A DNA stretch of 64,000 nucleotides from Nocardioides daejeonensis (lineage in GTDB: Bacteria > Actinomycetota > Actinomycetes > Propionibacteriales > Nocardioidaceae): NCBI RefSeq assembly GCF_003194585.1, contig NZ_QHKZ01000009.1:62001-126000 (forward strand), in the 5' to 3' direction. Position 1 is the first letter of the stretch. The number at the start of each line of letters is the position of its first letter. The translations under genes were made by a program, and so were the position numbers. The notes under the pieces are model-generated. The model searched no databases. It was not told the origin of the DNA and saw only the letters and a program-made list of their open reading frames with translations. This document shows positions 1 to 10,421 of the stretch, one piece after another.

Positions 1-19
1 ACTTGGCAAGATTGGCCGT

Positions 20-2920
20 GTGACTGTGACCATCAATGAGTTGCTCGGTGATCTGCGTGCGACCGCGCTGGACGAGCGCGACAAGGGCGATCGGTTCGAG
101 CGGCTCATCAAGGCCTACCTGAAGACCGATCCTGAGTGGGCCTCGAAGTTCTCCGACGTGTGGCTGTGGTCGGAGTGGGATGGCCGCGGCAACGTGCCCG
201 ACATCGGGATCGACCTGGTGGCGCAGCATCGGGACAGGGATGGGTTCGCTGCGATCCAAGCGAAGTTCTATGACGCTGGCAGCAAGGTCGCCAAGGGTGA
301 CATCGACTCGTTCCTGGCTGCCACGATGCGGCCTGACTTCCAGTTCACCACCCGCTACGTGTTCGACACCTCGGCCGGGTGGACCAACAACGTCGAGAAG
401 GAAGTCCAGGGGGTCGTCCAACGCGTCGACATCTCGTGGCTCGACGGCGCAAGCATCGACTGGAGCCAGTACCGCTGGGAGACCCCCGAGGTCGTCGTCC
501 CAACTGGGAAGAAGAACCTCCGTCCGCACCAAGCGGCAGCTTTGAACGATGTCCGCGAGGGCCTCAAGACGCATGACCGCGGCAAGCTCATCATGGCCTG
601 CGGGACAGGCAAGACGTTCACATCGCTGCGGATCGCCGAGGAGCAGGTCGGTGCTGGTGGGCGTGTGCTGTTCCTAGTGCCGTCCATCCAGTTGCTGAGC
701 CAGAGTCTGCGGGAGTGGATGGCGAACGCGGAGGTGGACATCCGTCCTTTCGCGGTGTGTTCGGACGTGAGGGTGGGCCGTAAGGCTGTCTCTGATGATC
801 TGGCTGACATCTCGACGATCGACCTGACCGAGCCGGCCACCACCGACCCGACCAAACTCTTGGAACGGATGAGGGTCGGCAAGTATGCCAAGGAGCGGAT
901 GACGGTCGTCTTCTCGACGTATCAGTCGCTACCGGTTGTGATCGAAGCTCAGCAGCACGGTCTGGAGCCGTTCGACCTGATCATCTGCGATGAAGCGCAC
1001 CGCACCACTGGTGTCACCTTGGCCGGGCAGGATGAGTCGGCGTTCGTGAAGGTCCACGACAACGATCTGGTTCGCGCGAGCAAGCGGCTCTACATGACCG
1101 CGACCCCGCGGGTGTTCGGTGATGAGGTCAAAGCCAAGGCGAAGGATGCCGACGCGGTCCTGGCGGACATGAGCGACGAAGACACCTATGGGCCAGAACT
1201 CCACCGGCTCGGATTCGGTGAAGCGGTCGAGGCGGACCTGCTGACTGACTACAAGGTGCTCGTCCTCGCAGTCGACGAGGCATACGTTGCGGAGAACTTC
1301 CAGAACGCGATGGCTGAGTCCGGCGAGATCAAACTCGACGAGGCAGCCAAACTCATCGGCTGTTGGAACGGCCTGTCGAAGAACTTCGGCCATGACCAGG
1401 CTCCCAGTGCCCCGATGCGGACCGCTGTCGCGTTCGCACAGAACATCAAAGCGTCCCAACTGGCCTCCACGGCATTTCCGACGATGGTGGACCGTGCTCT
1501 GCTCGACATCCCCGAGGACGACACGGCACGCAATCGGCTGCGGATCGAGGCCCAACATGTCGACGGCACGATGGGCATCCACGACCGCAACAGCCGCCTC
1601 GCATGGTTGAAGGACGCCACTCCACCGAATGTGTGCCGGATCCTGACCAACGCGCGCTGCCTGTCCGAAGGGGTCGATGTCCCCGCACTCGACGCGGTGC
1701 TGTTCCTCACGCCCCGAGGTTCCCAGGTCGATGTCGTCCAGTCCGTCGGGCGCGTGATGCGCAAGTCCCCCGGCAAAGAGCTCGGCTACATCATCCTGCC
1801 GGTGGTCGTTCCATCCGGGATCGCGCCGGAGGATGCCCTGCGTGACAACGAACGGTACAAGGTCGTGTGGCAGGTTCTGCAGGCGCTGCGATCCCACGAC
1901 GACCGGTTCCACGCACTCGTGAACAAGATCGAGCTGAACAAGAAGCGCCCCGACGACCGGCTCGACATCATCCCGATCACCGGACCACGCGACGGTGACG
2001 GGCTGCCGTCTGATCATCCCGCTGACGAGACCGAGGCGAAGAAGTGGGCTGGGCAGATCGCGTTCGACTTCCCGACCGACGCTTTCCGCGATGCCATGTA
2101 TGCGCGGATTGTGCAGAAGGTCGGCGAACGCCGCTACTGGGAATCCTGGGCTCGCGACGTTGCCGACATCGCCGCCGCCCACGTCGCGCGCATCAACGGA
2201 CTTCTCGCTGACGAGACCAGCAACCCCGCCAAAGAGTTCGAGGTCTTCCTGGCTGGTCTGCGCGGCAACCTCAACGACAACATCACCCGCGACGAAGCCA
2301 TCGACATGCTGGCCCAGCACCTCGTCACCCGCCCGATCTTCGAGGCACTGTTCGACGGCTACGACTTCGCAGCGCACAATCCCGTCGCCAAGACCATGGA
2401 ACTGATGCTCGCCTCCCTGGACGAGCACAACCTCGACGCAGAGAACGAAACCCTCGAAACGTTCTATGCCTCAGTCCGCCGACGGGTCGAAGGAGTCGAC
2501 AACGCAGAAGGCAAACAACGAATCCTCGTCGAGCTCTACGACAAGTTCTTCGCCGTCGCGTTCAAGAAAACCGTCGACAAGCTCGGCATCGTCTACACCC
2601 CGATCGAGATCGTCGACTTCATCCTCCGCTCCGCCGACGCAGTCCTACGACAGGAGTTCGGACAAGGCCTCACCGACGAAGGCGTGCACATCCTCGACGG
2701 CTTCACCGGTACGGGCACATTCCTCGTTCGACTCCTGCAATCAGGGCTCATCGAACCCCACGATCTCGCACGCAAGTACGCCGACGAGATCCACGGCAAC
2801 GAGATCCTGCTACTCGCCTACTACATCGCCTGCGTCAACATCGAAACCACCTACGCCGAACTCACCGGCCAGGAGGAACCTGTCCCGCGTCAAGGAGTTG
2901 GCAGGGTTTCCTTGGTTTGA
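20..2920 (+). pseudogene. Type ISP restriction-modification enzyme, N-terminal part, truncated by IS
   Basis: This is the nuclease-helicase half of a single-chain type ISP (LlaGI/LlaBIII-like) restriction-modification enzyme, which cuts unmethylated phage or plasmid DNA after translocation. Visible parts are an Mrr-like nuclease site (D65, then Q80-A-K82), Walker A ACGTGKT near residue 193, DEAH at 324, a helicase motif VI with QSVGRVMR, and the methyltransferase SAM motif FTGTGTFL near 895. The start is GTG at 20. The frame is genuine up to the Pro codon at 2879-2881. After that it reads 13 residues into IS3-family sequence and stops. The catalytic NPPY motif and target recognition region lie downstream of the insertion (4214-6144), so methylation and site recognition should be lost. 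The helicase half may still be translated. Confidence 0.88.
2881..2906. repeat. Left terminal inverted repeat of the IS3-family element
   Basis: It begins TGTCCCGCGTCAAG and is preceded by the target duplication AACC. Read on the opposite strand, the right end begins TGTCGCGCGTCAAG, which differs at one of 14 positions. Both copies then contain a TTGGC(A/G)GGG block. The orfB stop codon lies inside this repeat. Confidence 0.85.
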
Positions 2921-3888
2921 AATGTCGGGATCGTCGGGTCAGCGATGCCGCGGTGGACGTCGAGCGGCCGGTTCCAGGCGATCGCTTCGTGGGGCCTGAT
3001 CGTGTTGTACTCGATCCGGTAGTCCTCGGCGTGCGTGGCCAGCATGACTGCGTCGTCGATCTCGTCGATGAAGAGCCGCTCGTACTTCAGCGTGCCGAAT
3101 CCGCGTTCGCGTGACCCGTTCTGGCCAGGTGACTTCACGCGCGTGCGGACGTGATGCAGTTCGGGATGAGCGGCGATGAACGCTTCGAACCTGAATGACC
3201 GGAACGGGCCACCGTTGTCGGTCACGATCGTCACGACCGGCAGCAGCTCGCCGGTCTCGACGTCGACCTCGCACAAGTCCGCGAGCGTGTGACCGAACAA
3301 CTGCTCGTAGTCGGCCAACGCGAGCTCGACCGCGTCGATCGCGTCGAACTGGTTCGCCGTCGGCGACACATGGAACCGGTGCTCATATTTGGACCAGTAG
3401 TCCCGGCAACCCGCGAGGCGCCACGTGCCGCCGGTGGTGGTCTCGAACTCACTGAAGTCCAGCTGCCAGACCTGGTTCGGTCCGGTCGGCTCCTTGGCGA
3501 ACGCAGCCTTCCTGCGCTCGGCCAGCTTGCGGCGTTCTCGCTGATAGTGGTCGGGCAGGATCAGCCCTTCGTCACGAAGGATCCGCAACACGGTCGCCTC
3601 AGACACCCGGTGGCCGTCGTGGCGGACCATCGCCCAGATCTTGCGATGCCCCCACGCCGGATGCGCAGACGCATGCGCCAAGACCCGCTCACGGACGGCA
3701 TCGCGTGCCGGCCGGGGCCACGGCCCCTTGGGCCGTCCACCGGCCCTCGTCTTGGCCTGCCAGCGTCGCCACGTCCGCTCGGGCATGTCGACCATCCGGC
3801 AGAACCTCGCGGTCGACATGCCCGCCTCGACGCGGATCACCTCGAGGTCCTCGAAGGGCCCAACCTGCCCTCCGCGGACTTCTTCCAC
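2890..3888 (-). CDS. IS3-family transposase OrfB (DDE integrase core)
   Basis: The 332-residue frame contains an IS3 OrfB pattern. An HTH_21-like segment with AHPAWGHRKIW comes first, then the rve integrase core with acidic residues in LDFSEF and VTDNGGPF and a final glutamate in the GSRERGFGTLKYERLF stretch, followed by RPHEAI. It overlaps orfA (3837-4154) by 52 bp in the -1 frame, as expected if OrfAB is made by programmed frameshifting. No canonical A6G slippery heptamer is visible in the overlap, so the slip site is unclear. The GTG start at 3888 is nominal, because IS3 OrfB is normally made as the C-terminal part of the fusion. Confidence 0.9.
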   Translation of the reverse strand: MEEVRGGQVGPFEDLEVIRVEAGMSTARFCRMVDMPERTWRRWQAKTRAGGRPKGPWPRPARDAVRERVLAHASAHPAWGHRKIWAMVRHDGHRVSEATVLRILRDEGLILPDHYQRERRKLAERRKAAFAKEPTGPNQVWQLDFSEFETTTGGTWRLAGCRDYWSKYEHRFHVSPTANQFDAIDAVELALADYEQLFGHTLADLCEVDVETGELLPVVTIVTDNGGPFRSFRFEAFIAAHPELHHVRTRVKSPGQNGSRERGFGTLKYERLFIDEIDDAVMLATHAEDYRIEYNTIRPHEAIAWNRPLDVHRGIADPTIPTFQTKETLPTP

Positions 3889-4154
3889 ACCCTCAGCTCG
3901 ACCGCAGCCTCACCAAGAGCCTGGGTCAGCTCAGCGACCTCAGCCTCGAGCTGCTCCTCACGGCTGGTCGGGCCATTGCGGCCCGCCGCGAGCGCGGTCT
4001 TGCCGGCCTCGAGGAACTCAGCCTTCCACCGGCCAATCGACTGCTCACTGACCTTCTCGCGACGAGCAGCATCCGCGATGCTCATCTCGCCGGCAATCAC
4101 ACTGAGCACGATCCGGGTCTTCTTCTCCACCGGGATCTGCGGGGGTCTTCCCAT
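3837..4154 (-). CDS. IS3-family transposase OrfA (helix-turn-helix)
   Basis: The 105-residue protein starts MGRPPQIPVEKKTRIV and has a typical OrfA helix-turn-helix (ADAARREKVSEQSIGRWK) followed by a heptad-like leucine/alanine segment (EEQLEAEVAELTQAL) for oligomerisation. It binds the IS ends and regulates transposition. Its 3' end overlaps orfB in another frame. The start ATG lies 59 bp inside the right terminal repeat end, with GGAGAA upstream as a ribosome binding site. Confidence 0.9.
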   Translation of the reverse strand: MGRPPQIPVEKKTRIVLSVIAGEMSIADAARREKVSEQSIGRWKAEFLEAGKTALAAGRNGPTSREEQLEAEVAELTQALGEAAVELRVWKKSAEGRLGPSRTSR

Positions 4155-4187
4155 GTTCTGATTCTCCTTCAGGACCTACATAACGGT

Positions 4188-4213
4188 CCCGCCAAGAATC
4201 TTGACGCGCGACA
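4188..4213. repeat. Right terminal inverted repeat of the IS3-family element
   Basis: This end ends ...CTTGACGCGCGACA on the plus strand, the inverted counterpart of the left end at 2881, and is followed directly by the second AACC target copy at 4214-4217. Confidence 0.85.
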
Positions 4214-6144
4214 AACCCTTCCCCGGACTCATCCTGACCGACACCTTCCAGAGTTGGGAACCCGACGACCGACCCGACCTCGACGTGTTCCCAGAGAACA
4301 ACAAACGGCTAGAGAAGCTCAAGTCACTCGACATCCGGGTGGTACTGGGCAACCCTCCGTACTCCGTCGGCCAGGACAGCACCAATGACGATAATGCGAA
4401 CGAGTCGTATCCCGCGCTCGACGATCAGATTCGGACGACGTACGCTGCACAGTCCTCCGCGCAGTCGACTTGGAAGCTTTATGACTCCTACATCCGCGCG
4501 ATCAAGTGGGCCTCGCTTCGGATCAAGAACCAAGGCGTCGTTGCTTACGTGACAAACGGTGGGTTTCTCGACGCCAACAGTGCCGACGGCATGCGGAAGG
4601 CTCTCGCGGACGAGTTCACCACCATCTACGTCTATAACCTCCGCGGCAACCAGCGCACTGCCGGCGAGCAGTCACGCAAGGAAGGAGGCAAAGTGTTCGG
4701 CGGCGGCAGTCGCGCCACAGTCGCGATCACACTTATGGTCAAGAATCCGGGCCGGCCCGGCCCGGCCACGATCCACTACACCGATATCGGCGACTACCTG
4801 ACCCGAGAAGAGAAGCTCGCCAAGGTGGCAAGTTCAGAAGACATAATCGCATTACCGTCGATAACTATTGTTCCCAACGAATACGGCGACTGGTTAGGTC
4901 AGCGGCGAGAAGATTTCCCGACATTCATTCCGGCGGTTGGCGAGGATCCTCAACGAATTTTTGATACGCAAAGCCGTGGCCTTACAACTGGCCGTGACGC
5001 ATGGGTCTACAACTCTTCGCGGGCCAGCGTTCAGTCCACCGTAGAGAGGACGCTCGCGACCTTCAACGAGGTTGTCGCGGGGGCCGATCGAACTAATGAC
5101 AAGACCCAGATCGCATGGAGTGGATCACTTCAGACTTTGGTTAGTCGTGGTCATCCACTGAAATATGAGGCGTCTGAAATGCGAGACGCCCTATACCGGC
5201 CGTTCTTTCGCCAGAAGGTCTATTTCGATTCCAATCTGATTGAACGACCAGCCCGGCTTTCTGCTTTGATGCCGACAGAGATTCATCGCAATATGTTGAT
5301 TTCTGTTTCTGCGCCTGGCGCTGGGGCACCGTTCACGGCACTCGCCACGCGTTGGTTGCCTGACATCGTGATTCCGGGCGCGGGTAATCCTAGCCACATG
5401 CTGCCTCGATACCGATATGAGCGGATCAACGAGCCAGGAATGCTCGACCTCGGCAGCTCCGGCGAGGTGGTGGACGGCTACCGGCGCATCGACAACATCA
5501 CGGACGAGGCGCTGAAGCGCTTCTCCGCTGCGTACCAGTCAGAGACCGTCACCAAGGACGACGTGTTCTTCTACGTCTACGGCCTGCTGCACTCTCCGGA
5601 GTACCGGGATACGTACGCGGCTGACCTGAAGAAGATGTTGCCTCGTATCCCGTTGGTGCGGGACTTCCGTGTCTTCGCCGATGCGGGTCGTGAGTTGTCC
5701 GACCTGCACTTGAACTACGAGACCGTGGAGCCGTACCCGCTGGACGGTCTCGACGTTGAACCAAGCGGAGATCCCTACGCATTCTTCGCGGTGGGCGACA
5801 AGAAGATGCGGTTCGGCAGACCAACGGCGGAGCAGAAGGCTGCGGGAAAGAGGAAGGATCGCAGCACGATCCACTACAACGACCGGATCACTCTTTCCGG
5901 CATCCCCGAGGACGCATACCGGTACATGCTCGGGTCACGGTCTGCCATCGAGTGGATCATCGACCGCTACTACATCAAGACAGACAAGGCATCCGGAATC
6001 GTCAACGATCCCAACGACTGGAGCCGTGAAGTCGGCGACCCCCGCTACATCCTTGACCTCCTGGCGCGGATCGTGACGGTCAGCATCGAAACGAACAAGA
6101 CCGTCGACAACCTGCCTGCGCTCGACATCATTGATGGGGCTTGA
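4214..6144 (+). pseudogene. Type ISP restriction-modification enzyme, C-terminal part (methyltransferase catalytic and specificity regions)
   Basis: This is the continuation of the gene starting at 20. It opens with FPGLILTDTF, then has the N6-adenine methyltransferase motif IV NPPYS at 4351-4365 (about residue 999 of the restored protein), a conserved GGFLDANSADGMRK segment, and a long C-terminal target-recognition region ending ...LPALDIIDGA. Restored by exact IS excision, the protein would be 1595 residues, normal for this family. A TTG at 4201, inside the IS end, could start translation of this fragment alone, but no good ribosome binding site is seen. The coding sequence at 4830-5400 is visibly richer in A/T than the flanks, which may reflect recombination in the specificity region. 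Confidence 0.88.
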
Positions 6145-6475
6145 GCACACGCGTGTGCATCGTCGATGCACATCTCCGGAGTCCAGCGAGAAACCACGAG
6201 AGTGTCGACGCGAGCGCTAGGCAGGCGAACTTGATCGTGTTCCACGCGAGCAGCAGGACGATGATGTTTATCCAGCCTGGTCCGCCGGATTGGACGGCTG
6301 AGGTCAGGCCGGCACCAGCCAATCCGTAGGCAGAAGTAAGCGCCAGCGAGACGAACACAGCGATCCCCTTCTGCGGGGAAGTTCTGAGGTGGCGCACGAT
6401 CCGGTTGGTTGGCGCGTAGGCGTCGAGGTAGGAGTGAATGGTTCCGGCGAGGCGGACCGAGAGCATCAGGATCAT
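6128..6475 (-). CDS. Small membrane protein downstream of relaxase
   Basis: The 115-residue protein (MILMLSVRLAG...) has two or three hydrophobic segments (GIAVFVSLALTSAYGLAGAGL; INIIVLLLAWN; FACLALASTLSWFLAG). The ATG at 6475 is chosen over an upstream in-frame start at 6568 because GAAGGG lies about 11 bases before it and the upstream extension is polar and low-complexity. The gene follows the relaxase on the same strand, 123 bp downstream, and its end overlaps the end of the type ISP gene by 17 bp. Function is unknown. Inference: it may be part of the relaxase transcription unit, as a membrane accessory of transfer. Confidence 0.6.
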   Translation of the reverse strand: MILMLSVRLAGTIHSYLDAYAPTNRIVRHLRTSPQKGIAVFVSLALTSAYGLAGAGLTSAVQSGGPGWINIIVLLLAWNTIKFACLALASTLSWFLAGLRRCASTMHTRVLKPHQ

Positions 6476-6598
6476 GGTGGTGTTCCCTTCGGTCGGACTG
6501 GTGTGGTCTCTCCTGGGTACGGGAGAACCGCCCGCGAAAGCGCGCCGTTCTGGGTGGCCTGTGGACAACTCGAATCGGCTGACGCCTGTGGATACTCG

Positions 6599-9500
6599 TT
6601 AGTGGACGATCGAGCTCGCCCGCACTTGGGTCGGGCGATGCTCGACGGCCGAGTCGACCAGTTTTTGCGCCCTGCGGAGTGCGATGGCGGCGCGATCTCT
6701 GTCGGCACGCTGGCTGATGGTCTCGGGGATCGCGCCAAGTGGTCGGGGGCCGGTGATGTCGTAGCGGTCGCGGCATGCCGCGATCACTCGGATCTCGTCC
6801 CGCCAGGCGTTCGAGGTTTCGGTGCCTTCGGCACGTTGCCCGATTGCTTGGATCCAGGGTGCGCGATCGTTGATGGCTCGTTCGGCCAGTTCGGTGGCGC
6901 GGTGCTCGATCAGCATCCTTCGTTCGTCGAGCGCCTGCCGATGTTCAGGGCTCATAGGTCCAGCTACTTCTGGGATCAGCCCGGCGATGAGGTCCGGCTC
7001 GGCGCGGTGACGTCCGGTTCGCTTGGGTCGTGCGGTGGCGAGGTGGAGGCGGCTGATGAGCACGGCGCCGACGTCGTGGGCATCGTCCAGGCCGCGGCTT
7101 GCGACGACTCTCGGAAGCACTGTGGTGAGATCGTGGCCGTTGGCTTCGGCTCGTCGGAACTCTGCGGTCAGTGGTGCGAAGGAATCGGACGCCAGGAGCT
7201 GTTCGACGTCGGCCGGGTCGAGTCCGATCTCGTGGACCAGCTTGGTCCAGCGGTCGTGTTGGCCGTCGGCGGCGATGGTCTCGTATTCGGCGGCCAGTTG
7301 TGCGATCGAGGACCACTGCTCGTGTTCGGCTTCGATCATCTGGTGTGCCGACAGTTCGGCGCCGGAGTGATTGAGGATTCCGTACAACACGGTCCGGGCG
7401 GTGACTTCATCTTCCTGCGGTGGAGTGTGCGTGTCGTCCGAATCGTCCAAGGCGACGTAGACGGTGTTCGACCGGCGGCCGCGGGTCATCGACACGTAGA
7501 GGTTCTCGCGGTTGGTTCGCCCGGAGGCGACGACGTGGGCGGTGTCGACTGTCATTCCTTGGGCGCGGTGGGCGGTGATGGCGTACCCGAGCTCCACGCT
7601 TTCACGGACGTAAGAGGCGGGGAGGACAACGGTGCCGCCGTGCTTGTGGTCGGCTCGGGTTGCCAAGACCGCTCCGTCTGGCAGGACGTCGGTGATGCGC
7701 CAGCGGTCGCCGTTGCGGACCCACCCCCCGCGTAGTGAGCGGAGGTGGCGCTGGTTGCGGCGGGTGATGATCACATCCCCCGCCGACGCGTGGTTCCCGT
7801 CAGCGAGTTCTACTTCTCGGCCTGCTTCGGTCTCTCCGGTGAGGATCCGTTCGGCCCGCGCTCGTTGGTTGAGCTGGGTGACGGTGGCGGTTGCTTCGGT
7901 GACGAGCACGCTGGCCAAGCCAGATTGGATGTCGGTGCGCCAGGCGTCGTACGCGGCGTCGGTCATCTCGTCGGTGCTTCCGGCGTGGACTCGGCGGTGG
8001 TGGAGGTAGGTGCTGATCACGTCGGTGTCGCCAACCCGCAGAGCGGCGGTGGCGTCGGATTCCCAGTCGTGTTCGAAGCGCAGGATCTCAGTCAACTCGG
8101 GGGTGTCGTCGCGGGATGCTGCGAGCATCCCAAATGCGCCGCCGGCGTCGACGGACTGCAACTGGGCCGAGTCCCCCACCAGCAGGACCTTCGCCCCGGC
8201 ATCGGCGGCCAGGCCTGTGATCCTGTCCAGCGTGTGCGTGCCGGCCAAGGTTGCTTCGTCGATGATCACCAACTGCCCGGGCTGGAACTGGGCGCGGCCT
8301 TGGTCGTGTTCGTGGAGCCACTTCGCGGTGTTGTCACACGCGATGCCGAGGTCATCTGCCAACACCTGTGCTGCCGCGGCGGAAGGCGCCAGACCGACCA
8401 CCGAACCCGCTCCATGGGTCGCGGTCCAGGCCGTGCGCAAGGCTCGCATGGCGGTGGTCTTTCCCGCACCTGCAGGACCGACCAAGAGGTCGACCTGGCG
8501 CTGCGAGGTGGCGATCTGAGCCAGCGCGTTCGCTTGACCTTCGGACAGACGATGACCATCTGAGAGACGGTTGGCAGCGTCTTCGACTTCCAGCAGGTCG
8601 GCGGTGGGAGCGGTCAGCATGTTGGCGCGGACCAGGAGTCGGTCTTCGGCGGCCAGGAGGTCAGCGGAGCTGAACACCACGGACTGGCGTGGTCGGAATC
8701 GACTTGATCCATCGGACCAACGGAAGGCTTCGGGGCTGATGGCGAGTTCGGGTGGTGTGAGGCGGATCGATGCGCCGGTGGCTGCGTCGACGACCATGGC
8801 GACGACGGCTTCGCGGTCCCGCGGTGTGGCGAAGCGCCACTCCATCGTCTGTCGCGAGGCTTCTGCCCACAGGTTCCAGTGCCGCCAGGTTGAGCGCTTC
8901 TCCCCCACCACGGCCACGACCTGACGCCCGACCTCCGAGACGACGTCCAGCGGAACGTCCTCAGCACGCAGCGCCGGATTACTCGTGTGGGCGAGGACTG
9001 AATGGGCCCAACCGGTGGAGTCACCGCCCACCAGTCGCTGTGCTCGGTCGCGCCAGCCAGTGGTCAACTCGGCCAGGGAGTGCAGTTCTTTCTCGGGTCG
9101 TGTGGCGATCGTGGCTGTGGCGCGCAGTTCGATGATGGTCTTCGGTGACGGGCGACGCCCGTAGGTTGCGGTGTACTGCTCAATCAGCCGGTCGGTCTCG
9201 ATGTCGACCGCACGCGAGCGGTTCGAGAACTCCGCGATCAGTTCTTCACTGACGCCAGTGATCTCCAGTGCAGTGTTGCGGTCCGCGCCGCGGTCGCGGC
9301 GCTCCCAACTAACACCGAGGCGCGTAGTCAGGATGTCAGCAAGGACTGCGTTGTAGTGCTCGGAGATCGCGACCACGCTGCGATGGATCGGGATCGAGTC
9401 GAGGCTTCGCCACTTACCGTCGTAGACGGTGCGAACCTTGTTGGAGACGACCACGTGGGTGTGCAGTTGCGGGTCACCGCAACGCGAGTCCCAATGGTCA

Positions 9501-10138
9501 TACGCGGTCGCTGCGACACCGGCCACTTCGTGTTGGGCAACCGCTCCATTGCGGGCGTTCGCTCCAGCCCTCGTGACTGCGATCTCCCGCTCGAAGAACC
9601 CCAGCACTTCGGCGATTGCGTCGTGGTGGGCCTGCACCAACTGCCTCTGTAAGTCGGCGGCGGCGAGTCCCCACAGAACTGACACGGACTTCGGGACGCT
9701 GAATGTCAGGTCGAATCCGGAGACGGCCGTCTGCGGTCCGCGGACTTCTTCCTTATGGGTGATCCCTGCGATGGCGTCCGCTCGTGCTTCATCAGTCAGC
9801 GACGGATCGAGTTTCGCGATTCGTTTGTCGATGCGTTCCTGAACAGACGGGTATGTCGGGAAGGCTCGTCCCAACTGTGTTCCCGTGATCGGGTCGCGGC
9901 CGTGCACCAGCAGCAACTCGAGTTGAGACGGCGTCACCTCCGCGCCGACAGTCAACTGGCCGTCGCCGAACTCGCGGACGCCCGAGCCCATCCAGACGCC
10001 GGGAGGGGTTCCTTCCTCGGTGTAGTAGCGCGTCATCGGCGTGCGCAGGGAGCGGTTGCCATCCCCTACGACAACGCTCTTCAACAGGTAGTCACACCCA
10101 TGGCCGGGGCTCATCTTTCGCAGCGAAACGGTCACCAC
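6599..10138 (-). CDS. MobF-family relaxase-helicase (TrwC/TraA-like)
   Basis: This 1179-residue protein would nick the transfer origin, stay covalently bound to the 5' end, and unwind the strand for export. The N-terminal TrwC relaxase domain has a tyrosine pair (Y38-Y39), the family segment LTFSVPKSVSVLWGL near 145-157, and the metal-binding HTH at 226-228 (PQLHTHVVV). A RecD/TraI-type helicase follows, with Walker A GPAGAGKTT near 554 and a Walker B-like VIIDEAT. A C-terminal coil-rich tail follows. The GTG start at 10138 is supported by GAGGAGGTG just upstream. It is transcribed away from the Tad operon, and the 280-bp gap between them is the natural place to look for oriT. Confidence 0.93.
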   Translation of the reverse strand: MVTVSLRKMSPGHGCDYLLKSVVVGDGNRSLRTPMTRYYTEEGTPPGVWMGSGVREFGDGQLTVGAEVTPSQLELLLVHGRDPITGTQLGRAFPTYPSVQERIDKRIAKLDPSLTDEARADAIAGITHKEEVRGPQTAVSGFDLTFSVPKSVSVLWGLAAADLQRQLVQAHHDAIAEVLGFFEREIAVTRAGANARNGAVAQHEVAGVAATAYDHWDSRCGDPQLHTHVVVSNKVRTVYDGKWRSLDSIPIHRSVVAISEHYNAVLADILTTRLGVSWERRDRGADRNTALEITGVSEELIAEFSNRSRAVDIETDRLIEQYTATYGRRPSPKTIIELRATATIATRPEKELHSLAELTTGWRDRAQRLVGGDSTGWAHSVLAHTSNPALRAEDVPLDVVSEVGRQVVAVVGEKRSTWRHWNLWAEASRQTMEWRFATPRDREAVVAMVVDAATGASIRLTPPELAISPEAFRWSDGSSRFRPRQSVVFSSADLLAAEDRLLVRANMLTAPTADLLEVEDAANRLSDGHRLSEGQANALAQIATSQRQVDLLVGPAGAGKTTAMRALRTAWTATHGAGSVVGLAPSAAAAQVLADDLGIACDNTAKWLHEHDQGRAQFQPGQLVIIDEATLAGTHTLDRITGLAADAGAKVLLVGDSAQLQSVDAGGAFGMLAASRDDTPELTEILRFEHDWESDATAALRVGDTDVISTYLHHRRVHAGSTDEMTDAAYDAWRTDIQSGLASVLVTEATATVTQLNQRARAERILTGETEAGREVELADGNHASAGDVIITRRNQRHLRSLRGGWVRNGDRWRITDVLPDGAVLATRADHKHGGTVVLPASYVRESVELGYAITAHRAQGMTVDTAHVVASGRTNRENLYVSMTRGRRSNTVYVALDDSDDTHTPPQEDEVTARTVLYGILNHSGAELSAHQMIEAEHEQWSSIAQLAAEYETIAADGQHDRWTKLVHEIGLDPADVEQLLASDSFAPLTAEFRRAEANGHDLTTVLPRVVASRGLDDAHDVGAVLISRLHLATARPKRTGRHRAEPDLIAGLIPEVAGPMSPEHRQALDERRMLIEHRATELAERAINDRAPWIQAIGQRAEGTETSNAWRDEIRVIAACRDRYDITGPRPLGAIPETISQRADRDRAAIALRRAQKLVDSAVEHRPTQVRASSIVH

Positions 10139-10421
10139 GCACCTCCTCGATCACAAGGTGTGCACCGGCGCTCCACCTCGCTGTGCCAGAGGTGTGACCG
10201 GATTGAGGCTGGGGGCGAAAGGCGGCGTCTGGAGGGCGACATGTGGGTCGGAATCGGATGTGCACCTTGCTTGATGAGGTGCGAGAGGAAAACCACGAAT
10301 GTTGCGTAGATCACATTTCAATGGCTCAATAGACGGAGGCGGTGAACTCGGTGGATCCGCCATCGGGGCGCCGTCTGCTGCTCCCCCGAGACCTTCTCGG
10401 CGGTGGCAGATAGATCCGGCC
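10139..10421. other. Non-coding gap between relaxase and Tad operon; possible oriT and divergent promoters
   Basis: This 283-bp gap separates divergently transcribed units. It contains two related motifs about 100 bp apart, AAGGTGTGCACC at 10155-10166 and TGTGCACCTT at 10259-10268, plus two GAGGTG repeats. MobF origins of transfer usually lie beside the relaxase gene, so this is a reasonable oriT candidate. No known nic consensus was recognised. Short open frames here have no supporting features. Confidence 0.35.

Larger units (their letters stand above)
2881..4213 (-). mobile_element. IS3-family insertion sequence, 1333 bp, inserted in the type ISP gene
   Basis: The element has two overlapping transposase frames (orfA, orfB) on the minus strand and terminal inverted repeats starting TGTC and ending GACA. 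The first 14 bp of the two ends match at 13 positions. It is flanked by a 4-bp target duplication AACC (2877-2880 and 4214-4217). Removing the element and one AACC copy joins the two halves of the type ISP gene in frame, giving ...GQEEP-FPGLILTDTF. The ends look intact and both frames are open, so the element may still be active. Confidence 0.92.

Noticed and set aside
929..2428. Long minus-strand open frame inside the type ISP gene
   Set aside because: It is the reverse shadow of a clearly motif-bearing helicase frame in GC-rich DNA. Its translation has no recognisable domain.
10132..10314. 60-residue minus-strand frame upstream of the relaxase
   Set aside because: No good ribosome site and unlike protein composition. 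The relaxase has its own strong site at 10138.
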